DNA of 64,000 nt, taken from the NCBI RefSeq assembly GCF_900105195.1, contig NZ_FNRX01000002.1, positions 186,001 to 250,000 of the forward strand. Reading direction: 5' to 3'. Below the pieces are notes generated by a model, which saw only the letters and a program-made list of their open reading frames with translations, was not told the origin of the DNA and ran no database searches. This DNA comes from Rhodococcus pyridinivorans. Its GTDB lineage: Bacteria > Actinomycetota > Actinomycetes > Mycobacteriales > Mycobacteriaceae. Shown piece after piece: positions 37,054 through 45,569 of the stretch; positions within the stretch are counted from its first letter, which is position 1; each line of letters opens with the position of its first letter. Position numbers and translations under genes: made by a program.

Positions 37054-37865
37054 CCGCGAACCCCACCACCGACGTCCCCACGGCGACGACCCTGTTCGGG
37101 ATGCCGCTCGACGCCGTCACGATGGACGAGGCCGTGGCGCGATGCCGCGACGCCCTCGAACGCCGAGAACCGATGACCGTCGGAGTCGTCAACGCCGCGA
37201 AGACCGTTCGTCTCCGCAAGGACACGGCCCTGCGCGAATCCCTGCTCGAGTGCGACATACTCCTCGCCGACGGGCAGGCGGTCGTGTGGGCGGGCAACCT
37301 CCTGGGATATCCGCTACCCGAACGCGTCGCCGGAATCGACCTGTTCACCTCGCTCCTCGCGACGGCCGACGCCGAACACCGCTCCGTCTATCTGCTCGGC
37401 GCGGAGCAGTCGGTGCTCGACGCCCTCGTCGACGTCCTCACCACGAAGTACCCCGGACTCCGGATCGCCGGCGCCCACCACGGTTACTTCGACGAATCGG
37501 AGGAGGTGGCGATCGCCCGGGCCATCCGCGAATCCCGGGCGGACATGCTGTTCCTCGGCATGCCCTCTCCTCGCAAGGAGAACTTCCTGCGGCGCTGGGA
37601 GGACGTGTTGGACGTCCCGATCCGTCACGGTGTGGGTGGCTCGTTCGACGTTCTCGCCGGGATCACCAAGCGCGCACCCGAGCGGTGGCAACGCGCCGGC
37701 ATGGAGTGGGCCTACCGCCTCCTACAGGAACCGCGCCGGATGTGGCGGCGCTATCTCACCACCAACACCGCCTTCCTGATCCTGCTCGCCCGCGAGCGTT
37801 TCCGCACCACCCCGCCCTATCCGCGTCCCGAGAAACTCCCGACCCCGAGGAAGCATCATGGCTGA
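37050..37865 (+). CDS. WecG/TagA/CpsF-family (GT26) glycosyltransferase
   Basis: 271 aa. Family motifs: VGVVNAAKTVRLRKD, LLADGQAVVWAGNLLG (catalytic Asp region), PERVAGIDLFTSLL, YLLGAEQSVLDAL, LFLGMPSPRKENFLRRW, and GVGGSFDVLAGITKRAPERWQRAGMEW. These enzymes move ManNAc or ManNAcA from UDP to a polyprenyl-diphosphate-linked GlcNAc. WecC and WecB encoded alongside supply exactly such donors, so the function is well supported by context. The ATG overlaps the previous stop, and GGAGGAACCCG precedes it. Confidence 0.93.
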   Translation: MTANPTTDVPTATTLFGMPLDAVTMDEAVARCRDALERREPMTVGVVNAAKTVRLRKDTALRESLLECDILLADGQAVVWAGNLLGYPLPERVAGIDLFTSLLATADAEHRSVYLLGAEQSVLDALVDVLTTKYPGLRIAGAHHGYFDESEEVAIARAIRESRADMLFLGMPSPRKENFLRRWEDVLDVPIRHGVGGSFDVLAGITKRAPERWQRAGMEWAYRLLQEPRRMWRRYLTTNTAFLILLARERFRTTPPYPRPEKLPTPRKHHG

Positions 37866-39114
37866 CACATTCAGCGGCACCGTCGCCGTCGTCGGACTCG
37901 GCTACATCGGTCTGCCGACGGCCGTCGTCCTCGCGACCCGCGACGTCGACGTCATCGGTGTGGACATCGATCCCCGTATCGTGTCGGCCGTCTCGCGGGG
38001 CGAGGTGCCGTTCGCCGAACCCGATCTCGCGGTGAGCCTGGCCGGCGCCGTGGCCATGGGGACGTTGAGCGCGACCGACACCGTTCCCCTCGCCGACGCG
38101 TACATCATCGCCGTGCCGACACCGTTCAACGCCGACCACACCGCCGACCTGTCGTACGTGCGGCGGGCGACCGAACAGATCGCCCCACAGTTGCGCGGCG
38201 GGGAGATCGTGGTGCTCGAATCGACGTCACCACCCGGCACCACCGAGAGCGTCAGCCGGTGGTTGTCCGAACTGCGGCCGGATCTCCGTCTCCCCCACAC
38301 CGACGAGGGTCTGCCGGACATCCACATCGCCCACTGCCCCGAACGGGTGCTCCCGGGACGCATCATGATCGAGATGATCACGAACGACCGGGTGGTCGGC
38401 GGGATCACGCCGCTGTGCGCTCAGCGCGCCGCCTCGATCTATCGCGTCTTCTGCCAGGGCGAGATCTGCCTGACCGACGCCGCGAGTGCCGAGATGGCGA
38501 AGCTCGTCGAGAATGCCTACCGCGACATCAACATCGCCTTCGCCAACGAGTTGTCGTACGTCTCGGACGAACTCGAACTGGACGTCTGGGAGGTCATCCG
38601 CCTGGCGAACCGCCATCCCCGGGTGAACATCCTCAGTCCCGGCCCCGGTGTCGGCGGGCACTGCATCGCCGTCGACCCGTGGTTCATCGTCGGCGCGTCG
38701 CCGGGTTCGGCGAAGCTGATCCGCACCGCACGCGAGATCAACGATTCCAAGCCGAACTACGTGGCCCAGCAGGTCATCGAAACCTGTACGCGCTTCAAGA
38801 ATCCGACGGTCGCGTGTCTGGGACTGACGTTCAAGGCCAACGTCGACGACATCCGGGAGAGCCCGGCGCTGCACGTCGTCGAGCTCATCGCCAAGGCGTT
38901 GCCCGACGTCGAACTCCTGCTCGCCGACCCGTTCGTGCACGAGGTGCCCGACACCCTCGCCGGATACGAGAGCGTGCGCACCGCGCGGTGCCGGGACGCC
39001 ATCGCCGCGGCGGACATCGTCGTCGAACTCGTGGACCACGACCAGTTCCGGTCGCTGTCGCGCAGTCTCCTGGCGGGCAAGGTCGTCTACGACACCCGCG
39101 GGGTGTGGCGCTGA
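37858..39114 (+). CDS. wecC: UDP-N-acetyl-D-mannosamine dehydrogenase
   Basis: 418 aa NAD-dependent nucleotide-sugar dehydrogenase. Rossmann motif VAVVGLGYIGLPTAVVLA, then VPTPF, ESTSPPGTTE, HCPERVLPGRI, KLVENAYRDINIAFANEL, the catalytic Cys269 in GPGVGGHCIAVDPWF, and LGLTFKANVDDIRESPA. The HCPERVLPG and IAVDPWF versions are those of WecC rather than UDP-glucose dehydrogenase. It should oxidise UDP-ManNAc to UDP-ManNAcA. Its start overlaps the GT26 gene by 8 bp. Confidence 0.93.
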   Translation: MADTFSGTVAVVGLGYIGLPTAVVLATRDVDVIGVDIDPRIVSAVSRGEVPFAEPDLAVSLAGAVAMGTLSATDTVPLADAYIIAVPTPFNADHTADLSYVRRATEQIAPQLRGGEIVVLESTSPPGTTESVSRWLSELRPDLRLPHTDEGLPDIHIAHCPERVLPGRIMIEMITNDRVVGGITPLCAQRAASIYRVFCQGEICLTDAASAEMAKLVENAYRDINIAFANELSYVSDELELDVWEVIRLANRHPRVNILSPGPGVGGHCIAVDPWFIVGASPGSAKLIRTAREINDSKPNYVAQQVIETCTRFKNPTVACLGLTFKANVDDIRESPALHVVELIAKALPDVELLLADPFVHEVPDTLAGYESVRTARCRDAIAAADIVVELVDHDQFRSLSRSLLAGKVVYDTRGVWR

Positions 39115-39142
39115 ACCCACGAGAATCCGGCACCCACGAGAG

Positions 39143-39178
39143 TACGGCCGGTAGGTGTTCTCACACCTACCGGCCGTA
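39143..39178. terminator. Bidirectional terminator between wecC and wecB
   Basis: A perfect 16-bp stem (TACGGCCGGTAGGTGT and its complement) closes a TCTC loop. It lies between convergent genes, with TTCC on the plus side and CTCTCG on the minus side, so it can end transcripts from both. Confidence 0.85.
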
Positions 39179-39225
39179 TTCCTTTCGGGCGACATTCCTT
39201 TCGGACTGCGCGGTATCCGGATTCG

Positions 39226-40383
39226 TCAGTAGGAGCCGACCGCCTCGACGGGCGCGAACTCCGAGGGGCGGGGTCCGAGGCCGAAGAAGTGCTCGATCGC
39301 CGCCACCGAACGCTGGGCGGCGCTCCCGTCGCCGTACGGATTGACTGCGCGGGCCATCTCGTCGTACGCCGCGGGCCGGGTGAGTAGCCGGGTGACCCAA
39401 TCGACGATGAGCTCCTCGTCCGTCCCCACCAACCGGACGGTTCCCGCCGTGACGGCTTCGGGCCGCTCGGTGGTCTCCCGCATCACCAGGACGGGCTTGC
39501 CGAGACTCGGTGCCTCTTCCTGCACACCGCCGCTGTCGGTCAGCACGATCGTCGACGCCGCCATCGCGAGCGCGAAGTCGCTGTAGGACAGCGGATTCGT
39601 CACCACCACGTTGTCCAGGCCGGCGAGGGGCGGGAGGAGGACCTCCCGCACGATCGGATTGAGATGTGCCGGCAACAGGAAGGCCATGTGCGGGAACGCG
39701 CGGGCCAGACGGGCGATGGCCCGCGCCGAGCACGCCATCGGTTCGCCCCAGGACTCGCGCCGATGCGCCGTGATGAGAACCATCGGACGATCCAGCAGCG
39801 GAGCGAGATCCGGATTGTCGAGCGAGGGTTGCTGCGAGGTCACGGTGTAGAGCGCGTCGATCACCGTATTTCCGGTGACGACGATATCGCCGGGATCGAT
39901 CCCGTCCGCCAGGAGATTGGCGCGGGAGGTGGGGGTGGGCGCCAGGTGCAGCGACGCCAGTTGCGAGGTCAGGCGTCGGTTGAGTTCCTCGGGGAAGGGG
40001 TTGTAGCGATCCCCCGTCCGGAGTCCGGCCTCGAGGTGCACGAGCGGCACCTGACAGTAGAACGCCGCGAGGGCCGCGGCGAAGCAGGTCGTCGTATCTC
40101 CTTGGACGAGAACCGCACCGGGTTTCTCCCGCGCGATCACATCCGACACCCCGCCGAGGGCCTTGGCCGTGATGGCCTCGAGCCCTTGCCGTTGGGTGAG
40201 GATGTCGAGGTCGTGGCTCGGTTCGATACCGAACAGGGTGTTGACCTGGTCCAGCATCTCGCGGTGCTGGCCGGTCACTGCGACAACGGGTTCGAGTACT
40301 TCCGATCTCTGCAGGGCGGTGACGACCGGCGCCATCTTGATCGCCTCGGGACGAGTTCCGTAGACCACCAAAACCTTCTCCAT
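39226..40383 (-). CDS. wecB: UDP-N-acetylglucosamine 2-epimerase (non-hydrolysing)
   Basis: 385 aa. Canonical motifs: VVYGTRPEAIKMAPV, VTGQHREMLDQV, VLVQGDTTT, LVHLEAGLRTGDRYNPFPEELNRR, VVTGNTVIDAL, ITAHRRESWG and DSGGVQEEAPSLGKPVLVMRETTERPEA. It converts UDP-GlcNAc to UDP-ManNAc, the substrate of WecC. The ATG start has only a weak ribosome-binding site. It is a single-gene unit convergent with wecC, preceded by an AT-rich leader that carries GGATTTAAAC, and it forms the right boundary of the polysaccharide locus. Confidence 0.95.
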   Translation of the reverse strand: MEKVLVVYGTRPEAIKMAPVVTALQRSEVLEPVVAVTGQHREMLDQVNTLFGIEPSHDLDILTQRQGLEAITAKALGGVSDVIAREKPGAVLVQGDTTTCFAAALAAFYCQVPLVHLEAGLRTGDRYNPFPEELNRRLTSQLASLHLAPTPTSRANLLADGIDPGDIVVTGNTVIDALYTVTSQQPSLDNPDLAPLLDRPMVLITAHRRESWGEPMACSARAIARLARAFPHMAFLLPAHLNPIVREVLLPPLAGLDNVVVTNPLSYSDFALAMAASTIVLTDSGGVQEEAPSLGKPVLVMRETTERPEAVTAGTVRLVGTDEELIVDWVTRLLTRPAAYDEMARAVNPYGDGSAAQRSVAAIEHFFGLGPRPSEFAPVEAVGSY

Positions 40384-40474
40384 CGCCCAAGAATAACGTG
40401 AAATAAGTACTTCAGGACCGTTTAAATCCTAAAAACCAACTTTCAGTTCGTTATGCTCGGACGGACACACGAAA

Positions 40475-40508
40475 ACGGCTCCTCACCGCGGGCGCAATGA
40501 GGAGCCGT
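40475..40508 (-). terminator. Rho-independent terminator of serS
   Basis: An 11-bp stem (ACGGCTCCTCA with its complement) around a 12-base loop. On the minus strand it is followed by TTTTC. It begins about 30 bp after the serS stop and separates serS from wecB. Confidence 0.85.
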
Positions 40509-40538
40509 CGTCGAGGCTGTGCTGTACCGCTGGACGGA

Positions 40539-41801
40539 TCAGCCGGCGGGTTCGAGCACCTCGCGTCCCACGAACGGGACGAGAGCCTCGGGCACCTTGA
40601 CCGAACCGTCGACCTGCTGGTGGTTCTCGAGCAGCGCGACGAGCCAGCGGGTGGTCGCGAGCGTGCCGTTGAGGGTCGCGGCGGTCTGCGGCTTGCCGTT
40701 CTCGTCGCGGTAGCGGATGTTGAGGCGACGCGCCTGGAAGGTCGTGCAGTTCGACGTCGACGTGAGCTCGCGGTAGCGCTCCTGCGTGGGCACCCAGGCC
40801 TCGCAGTCGAACTTGCGGGACGCCGACGACCCGAGATCGCCGGCGGCGACGTCGATGACGCGGTACGGCACGTCGATGGCGGCGAGCATGTCGCGCTCCC
40901 AGGCCAGCAGACGCTCGTGCTCCGCCGCGGCCTCCTCGGGGCGGCAGTAGACGAACATCTCGACCTTGTCGAACTGGTGCACGCGGATGATGCCGCGGGT
41001 GTCCTTGCCGTAGCTGCCCGCCTCGCGACGGAAGCACGACGACCAGCCCGCGTAGCGCTTCGGCCCCTTCGACAGGTCGAGGATCTCGCCCGAGTGGTAG
41101 CCCGCGAGCGGCACCTCGGAGGTGCCCACGAGGTAGAGGTCGTCCTCCTCGAGTCGGTACACCTCGTCGGCGTGCCGGCCGAGGAAGCCGGTGCCCTGCA
41201 TCACCTCGGGGCGCACGAGCACGGGCGGAATCATCATGGTGAACCCGTTCGCGGTGGCCTTCTGGGCGGCCAGCTGCAGCAAACCCAGCTGGAGCAGCGC
41301 GCCGTAACCGGTGAGGAAGTAGAACCGGGCACCGGAGACCTTCGCGCCGCGCTCCATGTCGATGAGCCCGAGCGACTCGCCGAGCGCGAGGTGGTCCTTG
41401 GGTTCGAAGTCGAAGGTGGGCAGCTCGCCGACGGTCTCGAGCGTGACGAAGTCGTCCTCGCCGCCGGCGGGCACGCCGTCCTGCACGACGTTGGAGATCG
41501 CGAGGTGCGCGCGATCGAAGGCCTCCTGCGCGGCGTGCTGCTCGGCCTCGAGTTCCTTGACCTTCGCAGCCAGCTCCTTGGCGCCGTCGAGCAGCGCGGG
41601 GCGCTCCTCGGGAGACGCCTTGCCGACCTTCTTGCCCAGGGCCTTCTGCTCGGCGCGTGCGTTGTCGCCGGCGAGGACAGCGGCGCGACGGGAGGCGTCG
41701 GCCTCGAGCAGCACGTCGACGAGGCCCGGGTCCTCTCCCCGCATGCGCTGCGACTCGCGGACGGCGTCGGGATTCTCGCGGAGGAACTTGAGGTCGATCA
41801 C
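40539..41801 (-). CDS. serS: Seryl-tRNA synthetase
   Basis: 420 aa class II synthetase. The N-terminal antiparallel coiled coil (about 30-100) binds the tRNA long variable arm. Class II motif 2 is [34 protein letters not shown], split here as [13 protein letters not shown] and HQFDKVEMF. Motif 3 is [15 protein letters not shown] near the C-terminus. The TSE serine-binding loop appears as [13 protein letters not shown]. The GTG at 41801 gives the standard [13 protein letters not shown]-terminus. The ankyrin gene ends 11 bp upstream, so the two may be co-transcribed. Confidence 0.98.
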   Translation of the reverse strand: MIDLKFLRENPDAVRESQRMRGEDPGLVDVLLEADASRRAAVLAGDNARAEQKALGKKVGKASPEERPALLDGAKELAAKVKELEAEQHAAQEAFDRAHLAISNVVQDGVPAGGEDDFVTLETVGELPTFDFEPKDHLALGESLGLIDMERGAKVSGARFYFLTGYGALLQLGLLQLAAQKATANGFTMMIPPVLVRPEVMQGTGFLGRHADEVYRLEEDDLYLVGTSEVPLAGYHSGEILDLSKGPKRYAGWSSCFRREAGSYGKDTRGIIRVHQFDKVEMFVYCRPEEAAAEHERLLAWERDMLAAIDVPYRVIDVAAGDLGSSASRKFDCEAWVPTQERYRELTSTSNCTTFQARRLNIRYRDENGKPQTAATLNGTLATTRWLVALLENHQQVDGSVKVPEALVPFVGREVLEPAG

Positions 41802-41812
41802 GGAATCGAAGC

Positions 41813-42205
41813 CTACCGCTGCCAGAGTTCCAGGTAGTCGTCGCGCCCGAACATCTTCGCTGTGTCCTCCGCGGTGGGGTGCCCGTGACGCGGGTCGGCA
41901 CCGGCCTCTGCGAGCACCCGCACCACTGCCTCGACGCCCTTGAAGACCGCCCCCGAGAGAGGCGACTGGCCGCGGTCGTTGAGCCGGTTCACGTCGGCTC
42001 CCCGCTCGACCAAGACCTGTACGGCCTCGGCATGACCGTGGTAGGACGCCAGCATGAGCAGCGTGTCGCCGGTCTCGTTGGTGAGGTTCACCGGTACTCC
42101 GGCGTCGACGTACGCGGTGAGGGTCTCGACGTCTCCCTGGCGGGCGGCGTCGAAGGTCTGCTTGGCGATCTCGAGAATCTCGGGATCGATCGGGTCGTCG
42201 GCCAT
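41813..42205 (-). CDS. Small ankyrin-repeat protein
   Basis: 130 aa. About three ankyrin repeats: [40 protein letters not shown], and [20 protein letters not shown], with capping helices. It is cytoplasmic and has no signal peptide. Such short ankyrin proteins usually mediate protein contacts; the partner is unknown. ATG at 42205. Its position just upstream of serS suggests shared transcription but not function. Confidence 0.9.
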   Translation of the reverse strand: MADDPIDPEILEIAKQTFDAARQGDVETLTAYVDAGVPVNLTNETGDTLLMLASYHGHAEAVQVLVERGADVNRLNDRGQSPLSGAVFKGVEAVVRVLAEAGADPRHGHPTAEDTAKMFGRDDYLELWQR

Positions 42206-42238
42206 GAGCCGAAACTACCTGCGTCCACTCGAACAGGC

Positions 42239-43300
42239 ATGATGGAAGTGATGGCCGAAGACAACAAGCCCAAGCCCGACCGGCGCCCGCCCTCGGCGCG
42301 GTTGACCCGACGCGCCCTCGTGCTCGTTGCGGCCGGTGCCGTCCTGGCGGCGATCGCGACGTTCGTCGTCGCGGGGTTCCAGGGCGCCGGCGGCGGGGAC
42401 GACAGCGCCGGCGCCAACATCAGCACGACCGGCGCGGTCGCGGGGGAAGCGTTCGGTACCGCCACCACCGGCGATTGCCTGACCTGGAGTGCTCTCGACG
42501 CGAGCGACCTCGCGAAGGTCGACTGCGCCGAGACGCATCTGTTCGAGGTGGTCGCCGACATCGACCTGAGCCTGTATCCCGGCACCGAATGGGGACCGGG
42601 ATCACGCTTCCCGTCGGTCACGCGCTTCACCGAGCTGCGCGACGAGCAGTGCGCACCCGCCGCGATGGACTATCTCGACGGCCGGTTCGACCCGCATGGC
42701 AAGTTCAGCATCGGCCTCATCAACCCCGGCGAGGCGGGCTGGGCGGCCGGCGAACGCACGCTGCGGTGCGGTCTGCAGTTCTCGTCGACCACCGGCAACC
42801 TGCTCCCCATCAAGGGCCGGGTCGCCGATCAGGACCAGTCGCGGGCCTGGGACGTCGGCGTCTGCATCGGCATCAACAACGGTGTGCCTGCCGACCCGGT
42901 GGAGTGTTCCAAGCCGCACGCCTTCGAGGTCGTCGCGGTCGTCGACCTCGGTGGGCAGTTCCCGGGCGGTCTGCCGAGCATCGAAGACCAGGACGGCTAT
43001 CTCGAGGAGACCTGCACGCGCCTGGTCAACGAGTACCTCGGCGAACCCGAGGCTCTGCGCAACAAGACCCTCACGTTGTTCTGGGACAACCTCGACTACG
43101 ACAGCTGGCTCGCCGGCAGCCGCAAGGTGAACTGCTCGATCGGCAAGCAGGTCGAGGGGGGCGGATTCTCGTCGATCACCGGCAGCGCCAAGGGCGACAT
43201 CCTCATCGACGGCCAGCCGCCCGTGCCGCCGCCGCCCGTGCCGGAAGGCCGGTCGCTGCCGACGCCGCTGCCGGGCGCCGTTCCCCTGCCGGGGTCGTGA
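42239..43300 (+). CDS. Septum-formation family membrane protein
   Basis: About 353 aa. A charged N-terminus is followed by one membrane helix (about 28-48), then an extracellular region with two similar halves. Each half has paired Cys in the pattern GDCLTW...[17 protein letters not shown] and GVCIGI...[17 protein letters not shown], as in the Septum_form domain. A Pro-rich tail ends the protein. It matches Rv3835 in location next to serS. The start could be ATG 42239, 42242 or 42251; no strong ribosome-binding site decides. It is likely to act at the cell envelope during division, on the strength of the family name only. Confidence 0.83.
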   Translation: MMEVMAEDNKPKPDRRPPSARLTRRALVLVAAGAVLAAIATFVVAGFQGAGGGDDSAGANISTTGAVAGEAFGTATTGDCLTWSALDASDLAKVDCAETHLFEVVADIDLSLYPGTEWGPGSRFPSVTRFTELRDEQCAPAAMDYLDGRFDPHGKFSIGLINPGEAGWAAGERTLRCGLQFSSTTGNLLPIKGRVADQDQSRAWDVGVCIGINNGVPADPVECSKPHAFEVVAVVDLGGQFPGGLPSIEDQDGYLEETCTRLVNEYLGEPEALRNKTLTLFWDNLDYDSWLAGSRKVNCSIGKQVEGGGFSSITGSAKGDILIDGQPPVPPPPVPEGRSLPTPLPGAVPLPGS

Positions 43301-43301
43301 C

Positions 43302-43652
43302 GTGCCGGTGCACATGGAGGACGAGCACTTCGAGGAGCTCGTCTCGGAAGCGCTCGACGAGATCCCCCGCGAACTCGCGCGGGCGATCGACAACGTCGTG
43401 GTCCTCGTCGAGCCCCGCCACGAGGAAGAACCCGACCTGCTGGGTCTGTATCAGGGCGTCGCGCTGACCGAGCGCGACAGCCACTACGCGGGATCGCTAC
43501 CGGACACGATCACGATCTACCGCGACGCGATCCTCGACATCTGCGAGAGCGACGACGACGTCGTGCACGAGGTACTGGTCACTGTCGTCCACGAGATCGC
43601 GCACTATTTCGGAATCGACGAAGAGCGCCTCCACCAGCTGGGCTGGGGCTGA
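43302..43652 (+). CDS. Small metallopeptidase-like (zincin) protein
   Basis: 116 aa of the short zincin family (Pfam Zincin_1 type). A conserved acidic N-terminus (FEELVSEALDEIP) precedes LLGLYQGV and YAGSLPDTITIYRDAI. The Zn motif HEIAHYFGIDEERL (HExxH plus a downstream Glu/Asp) is near residue 97. No signal peptide, so cytoplasmic. It begins with GTG 1 bp after the septum protein stop and is probably co-translated with it, as for Rv3835-Rv3836. Confidence 0.88.
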   Translation: MPVHMEDEHFEELVSEALDEIPRELARAIDNVVVLVEPRHEEEPDLLGLYQGVALTERDSHYAGSLPDTITIYRDAILDICESDDDVVHEVLVTVVHEIAHYFGIDEERLHQLGWG

Positions 43653-43679
43653 GGCGCTCTTCGCGATCGGTACCGGGTG

Positions 43680-43841
43680 CTACTTGTTGCGGGCCGCGGT
43701 CGCCTTGTCGAGGCGGGGTCCCTTGGCCTTGCGCTGACCGAAGTGCGGGCTGAGCGTCGACACGACGAACATGATGACGGTTCCGACAGCGACGACGGCC
43801 ACGGTGAGCCACACGACGATGACGCCGAAGAGTTCCAACAT
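43680..43841 (-). CDS. 53-residue single-pass membrane protein
   Basis: Starts ATG at 43841 with GGAGGTAACCGGGC upstream, an excellent ribosome-binding site. The product has one hydrophobic helix (about 4-33: LFGVIVVWLTVAVVAVGTV and following) and a basic C-terminal tail rich in Lys/Arg (GQRKAKGPRLDKATAARNK). Family unknown. It is convergent with the zincin gene (27 bp between stops). The strong start signal and clean membrane topology argue that it is real. Confidence 0.75.
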   Translation of the reverse strand: MLELFGVIVVWLTVAVVAVGTVIMFVVSTLSPHFGQRKAKGPRLDKATAARNK

Positions 43842-43964
43842 GCCCGGTTACCTCCACAGTCGATGTCACTTCGAGGCGAAAGGCACACGTCCGCCCCGGG
43901 GGTCACCCTACCGTCCGCGTTCCGCCGGGTGACGACCGACTCCGCCCGCGCTCCGATGGGGGAC

Positions 43965-44252
43965 TCAGAGGGTGGTGAAGTGCTCGAGCTTCGGCGCTCC
44001 CGCCAGGAGGGGTCCGAGTTCGGTGATGGCACCCTCGCCGGCGCGGAACTTGCGGTAGGCGGCGTCGTGCTCGGCCGAGCGCCACTTCTCCACGACCACC
44101 CAACGGGCCTCGTTCTTCTGATCCACAAGGATCTCGATGCCGTCGCATCCGTCGAACTGTCGCGTCTCGTCGAGCACGCGGGTCATGACCTTCTTCGCGT
44201 CGTCGAGGGAGTCGGCCTTGAATTCGAGTTCGAGCAGAGCGGTGAGCGCCAT
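43965..44252 (-). CDS. Antibiotic biosynthesis monooxygenase (ABM)-domain protein
   Basis: 95 aa, a single ferredoxin-like ABM fold: MALTALLELEFKAD, an amphipathic helix, DGCDGIEILVDQKN, RWVVVEKWRSAEHDAAYRKF, and a last strand KLEHFTTL. The family includes cofactor-free quinol oxygenases and heme-degrading proteins; the heme-ligand pattern is not obvious here. ATG with GGAAGGTCTCCC upstream. The role is open. Confidence 0.82.
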   Translation of the reverse strand: MALTALLELEFKADSLDDAKKVMTRVLDETRQFDGCDGIEILVDQKNEARWVVVEKWRSAEHDAAYRKFRAGEGAITELGPLLAGAPKLEHFTTL

Positions 44253-44339
44253 GGGAGACCTTCCGTGATGTGCGAGGTGACTGCTCTCATCACATTTCCC
44301 CATGGATGAGAACTGCGCAATACCTCTGCGGAAACAGGA

Positions 44340-44768
44340 TTATCGGGAGGCCGAGGCGAGAGCGGGAAGGACGTGGTGCTCGAGCAGCGGCGCGAGATCG
44401 TCGGGCAGCGGAAGGGCCGCCGGGTCGAGCCAGCGCGTCTCCGCGATCTCCGCGGCGGCGCCGGCGACCTCCACGAGCGGGTGTTCGTAGACGGTTCCTT
44501 CGAGCCGGTAACCGGGCTCGTTGGCGGCCTCGGCGTCGAAGACCCCGACGAGACGCAACGACGACAGATCCAGTTCGGCGCCCAGTTCCTCGGCGCACTC
44601 GCGCACGGCGGTCTCGGCGGGGGTCTCCCCCGGATCCGGCTTTCCTCCGGGCAGCATGAACCGCGACGTGTTCCGCTTCCGCACGGTGAGCACCTCACCG
44701 GCGGCGTTGCGGAGAACGACGGCGCTCACTCTGATCACACGGTCACGAATCGCGGGGTGCTGGTTCAC
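44340..44768 (-). CDS. Nudix hydrolase
   Basis: 142 aa. The Nudix box GGKPDPGETPAETAVRECAEELG (Gx5Ex7REUxEExGU) is at about residues 41-63, written here in parts: GGKPDPGET and RECAEELG. It hydrolyses a nucleoside diphosphate linked to another group; substrate not evident. GTG start at 44768, 19 bp downstream of the SDR stop, so it may be the last gene of the catabolic operon. Confidence 0.88.
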   Translation of the reverse strand: MNQHPAIRDRVIRVSAVVLRNAAGEVLTVRKRNTSRFMLPGGKPDPGETPAETAVRECAEELGAELDLSSLRLVGVFDAEAANEPGYRLEGTVYEHPLVEVAGAAAEIAETRWLDPAALPLPDDLAPLLEHHVLPALASASR

Positions 44769-44787
44769 CGGACCAGCTTAGGACCGG

Positions 44788-45546
44788 TCAGAACATGCTG
44801 TAGCCACCGTCGATGAGCGTCGTGTTGCCGGTCTGGAAGGACGACGCATCGCTCGCAAGATAGACGGCGATGCCTTCGAAATCCTCCGGGGTGCCCCACC
44901 GGCCGAGCGGCACACGGCCGATGACGTTCGAGTTGAAGACGTCGGACTCCTGCAGCGGACCGGTCATGTCGGTGGCGAGCCGGCCCGGCAGCACGCTGTT
45001 GACCCGGATCCGGTGACGCGCGAACTCGACGGCACAGCCGTTCGCGAGCGCGAGCACCGCGGCCTTACTCGCCCCGTACGGCTGGTTGCGTCCGGCGCCC
45101 TGCAGCGCACCGAGGCTCGACGTGACGATCATCGAACCCCCGGTGCCCTGCTCGACGAGCACACGCGAGGTCTCCCGCATCGTGAAGAACGCGCCGTCGA
45201 CGTTCGTCGCCATGACGGCGCGGTACCGCTCGGTCGTCGACTCGTGGAACTTCTGCAGCGACGACCAGATGCCGGCGTTGACCACCACGATGTCGAGCCC
45301 ACCGAAGTCGTCGACGAGCGCCGCGACACCGTCGGTCACGGCCTGCTCGTCGGAGACGTCGACCCTGCGGGTCGCCACACGGCCGGCGAACCTCCCGATG
45401 TCGGCCGCGGCCTTCGCGAGCTTGTCCTCGCTCCGGCCCCACAGGGTGACGTCGGCGCCGGCACGGGCGAGACCCCGGGCCATGCCGAGACCGATCCCCG
45501 CGGAAGCACCCGTGACGAGAGCGCGCTTGCCTGTGAGGTCGAAGAT
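44788..45546 (-). CDS. Short-chain dehydrogenase/reductase without a canonical start codon
   Basis: About 252 aa from the residue equivalent to the family start. TGASAGIGLGMARGL is the NAD(P) motif, NAGIWSS the NAG motif, and S..(YGASKAA) the catalytic Ser-Tyr-Lys. GGYSMF is the C-terminus. Family members begin M-F-D-L-T-G-K; here the codon in that place is ATC (45544-45546). It has GGAAGAGGGATTCG just upstream, a good Shine-Dalgarno. No ATG, GTG or TTG occurs in frame between the dehydrogenase stop at 45570 and this point. ATC initiation, or a base change in the read, must be assumed. It lies 23 bp after the acyl-CoA dehydrogenase. Confidence 0.85.
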   Translation of the reverse strand: MFDLTGKRALVTGASAGIGLGMARGLARAGADVTLWGRSEDKLAKAAADIGRFAGRVATRRVDVSDEQAVTDGVAALVDDFGGLDIVVVNAGIWSSLQKFHESTTERYRAVMATNVDGAFFTMRETSRVLVEQGTGGSMIVTSSLGALQGAGRNQPYGASKAAVLALANGCAVEFARHRIRVNSVLPGRLATDMTGPLQESDVFNSNVIGRVPLGRWGTPEDFEGIAVYLASDASSFQTGNTTLIDGGYSMF

Positions 45547-45569
45547 CGAATCCCTCTTCCCTGAAACGA

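Noticed and set aside
15779..40383. Mobile-element origin of the polysaccharide locus (transposase, integrase, att repeats)
   Set aside because: No transposase, integrase, tRNA boundary or long flanking direct repeat was seen. Insertion is inferred only from gene order.
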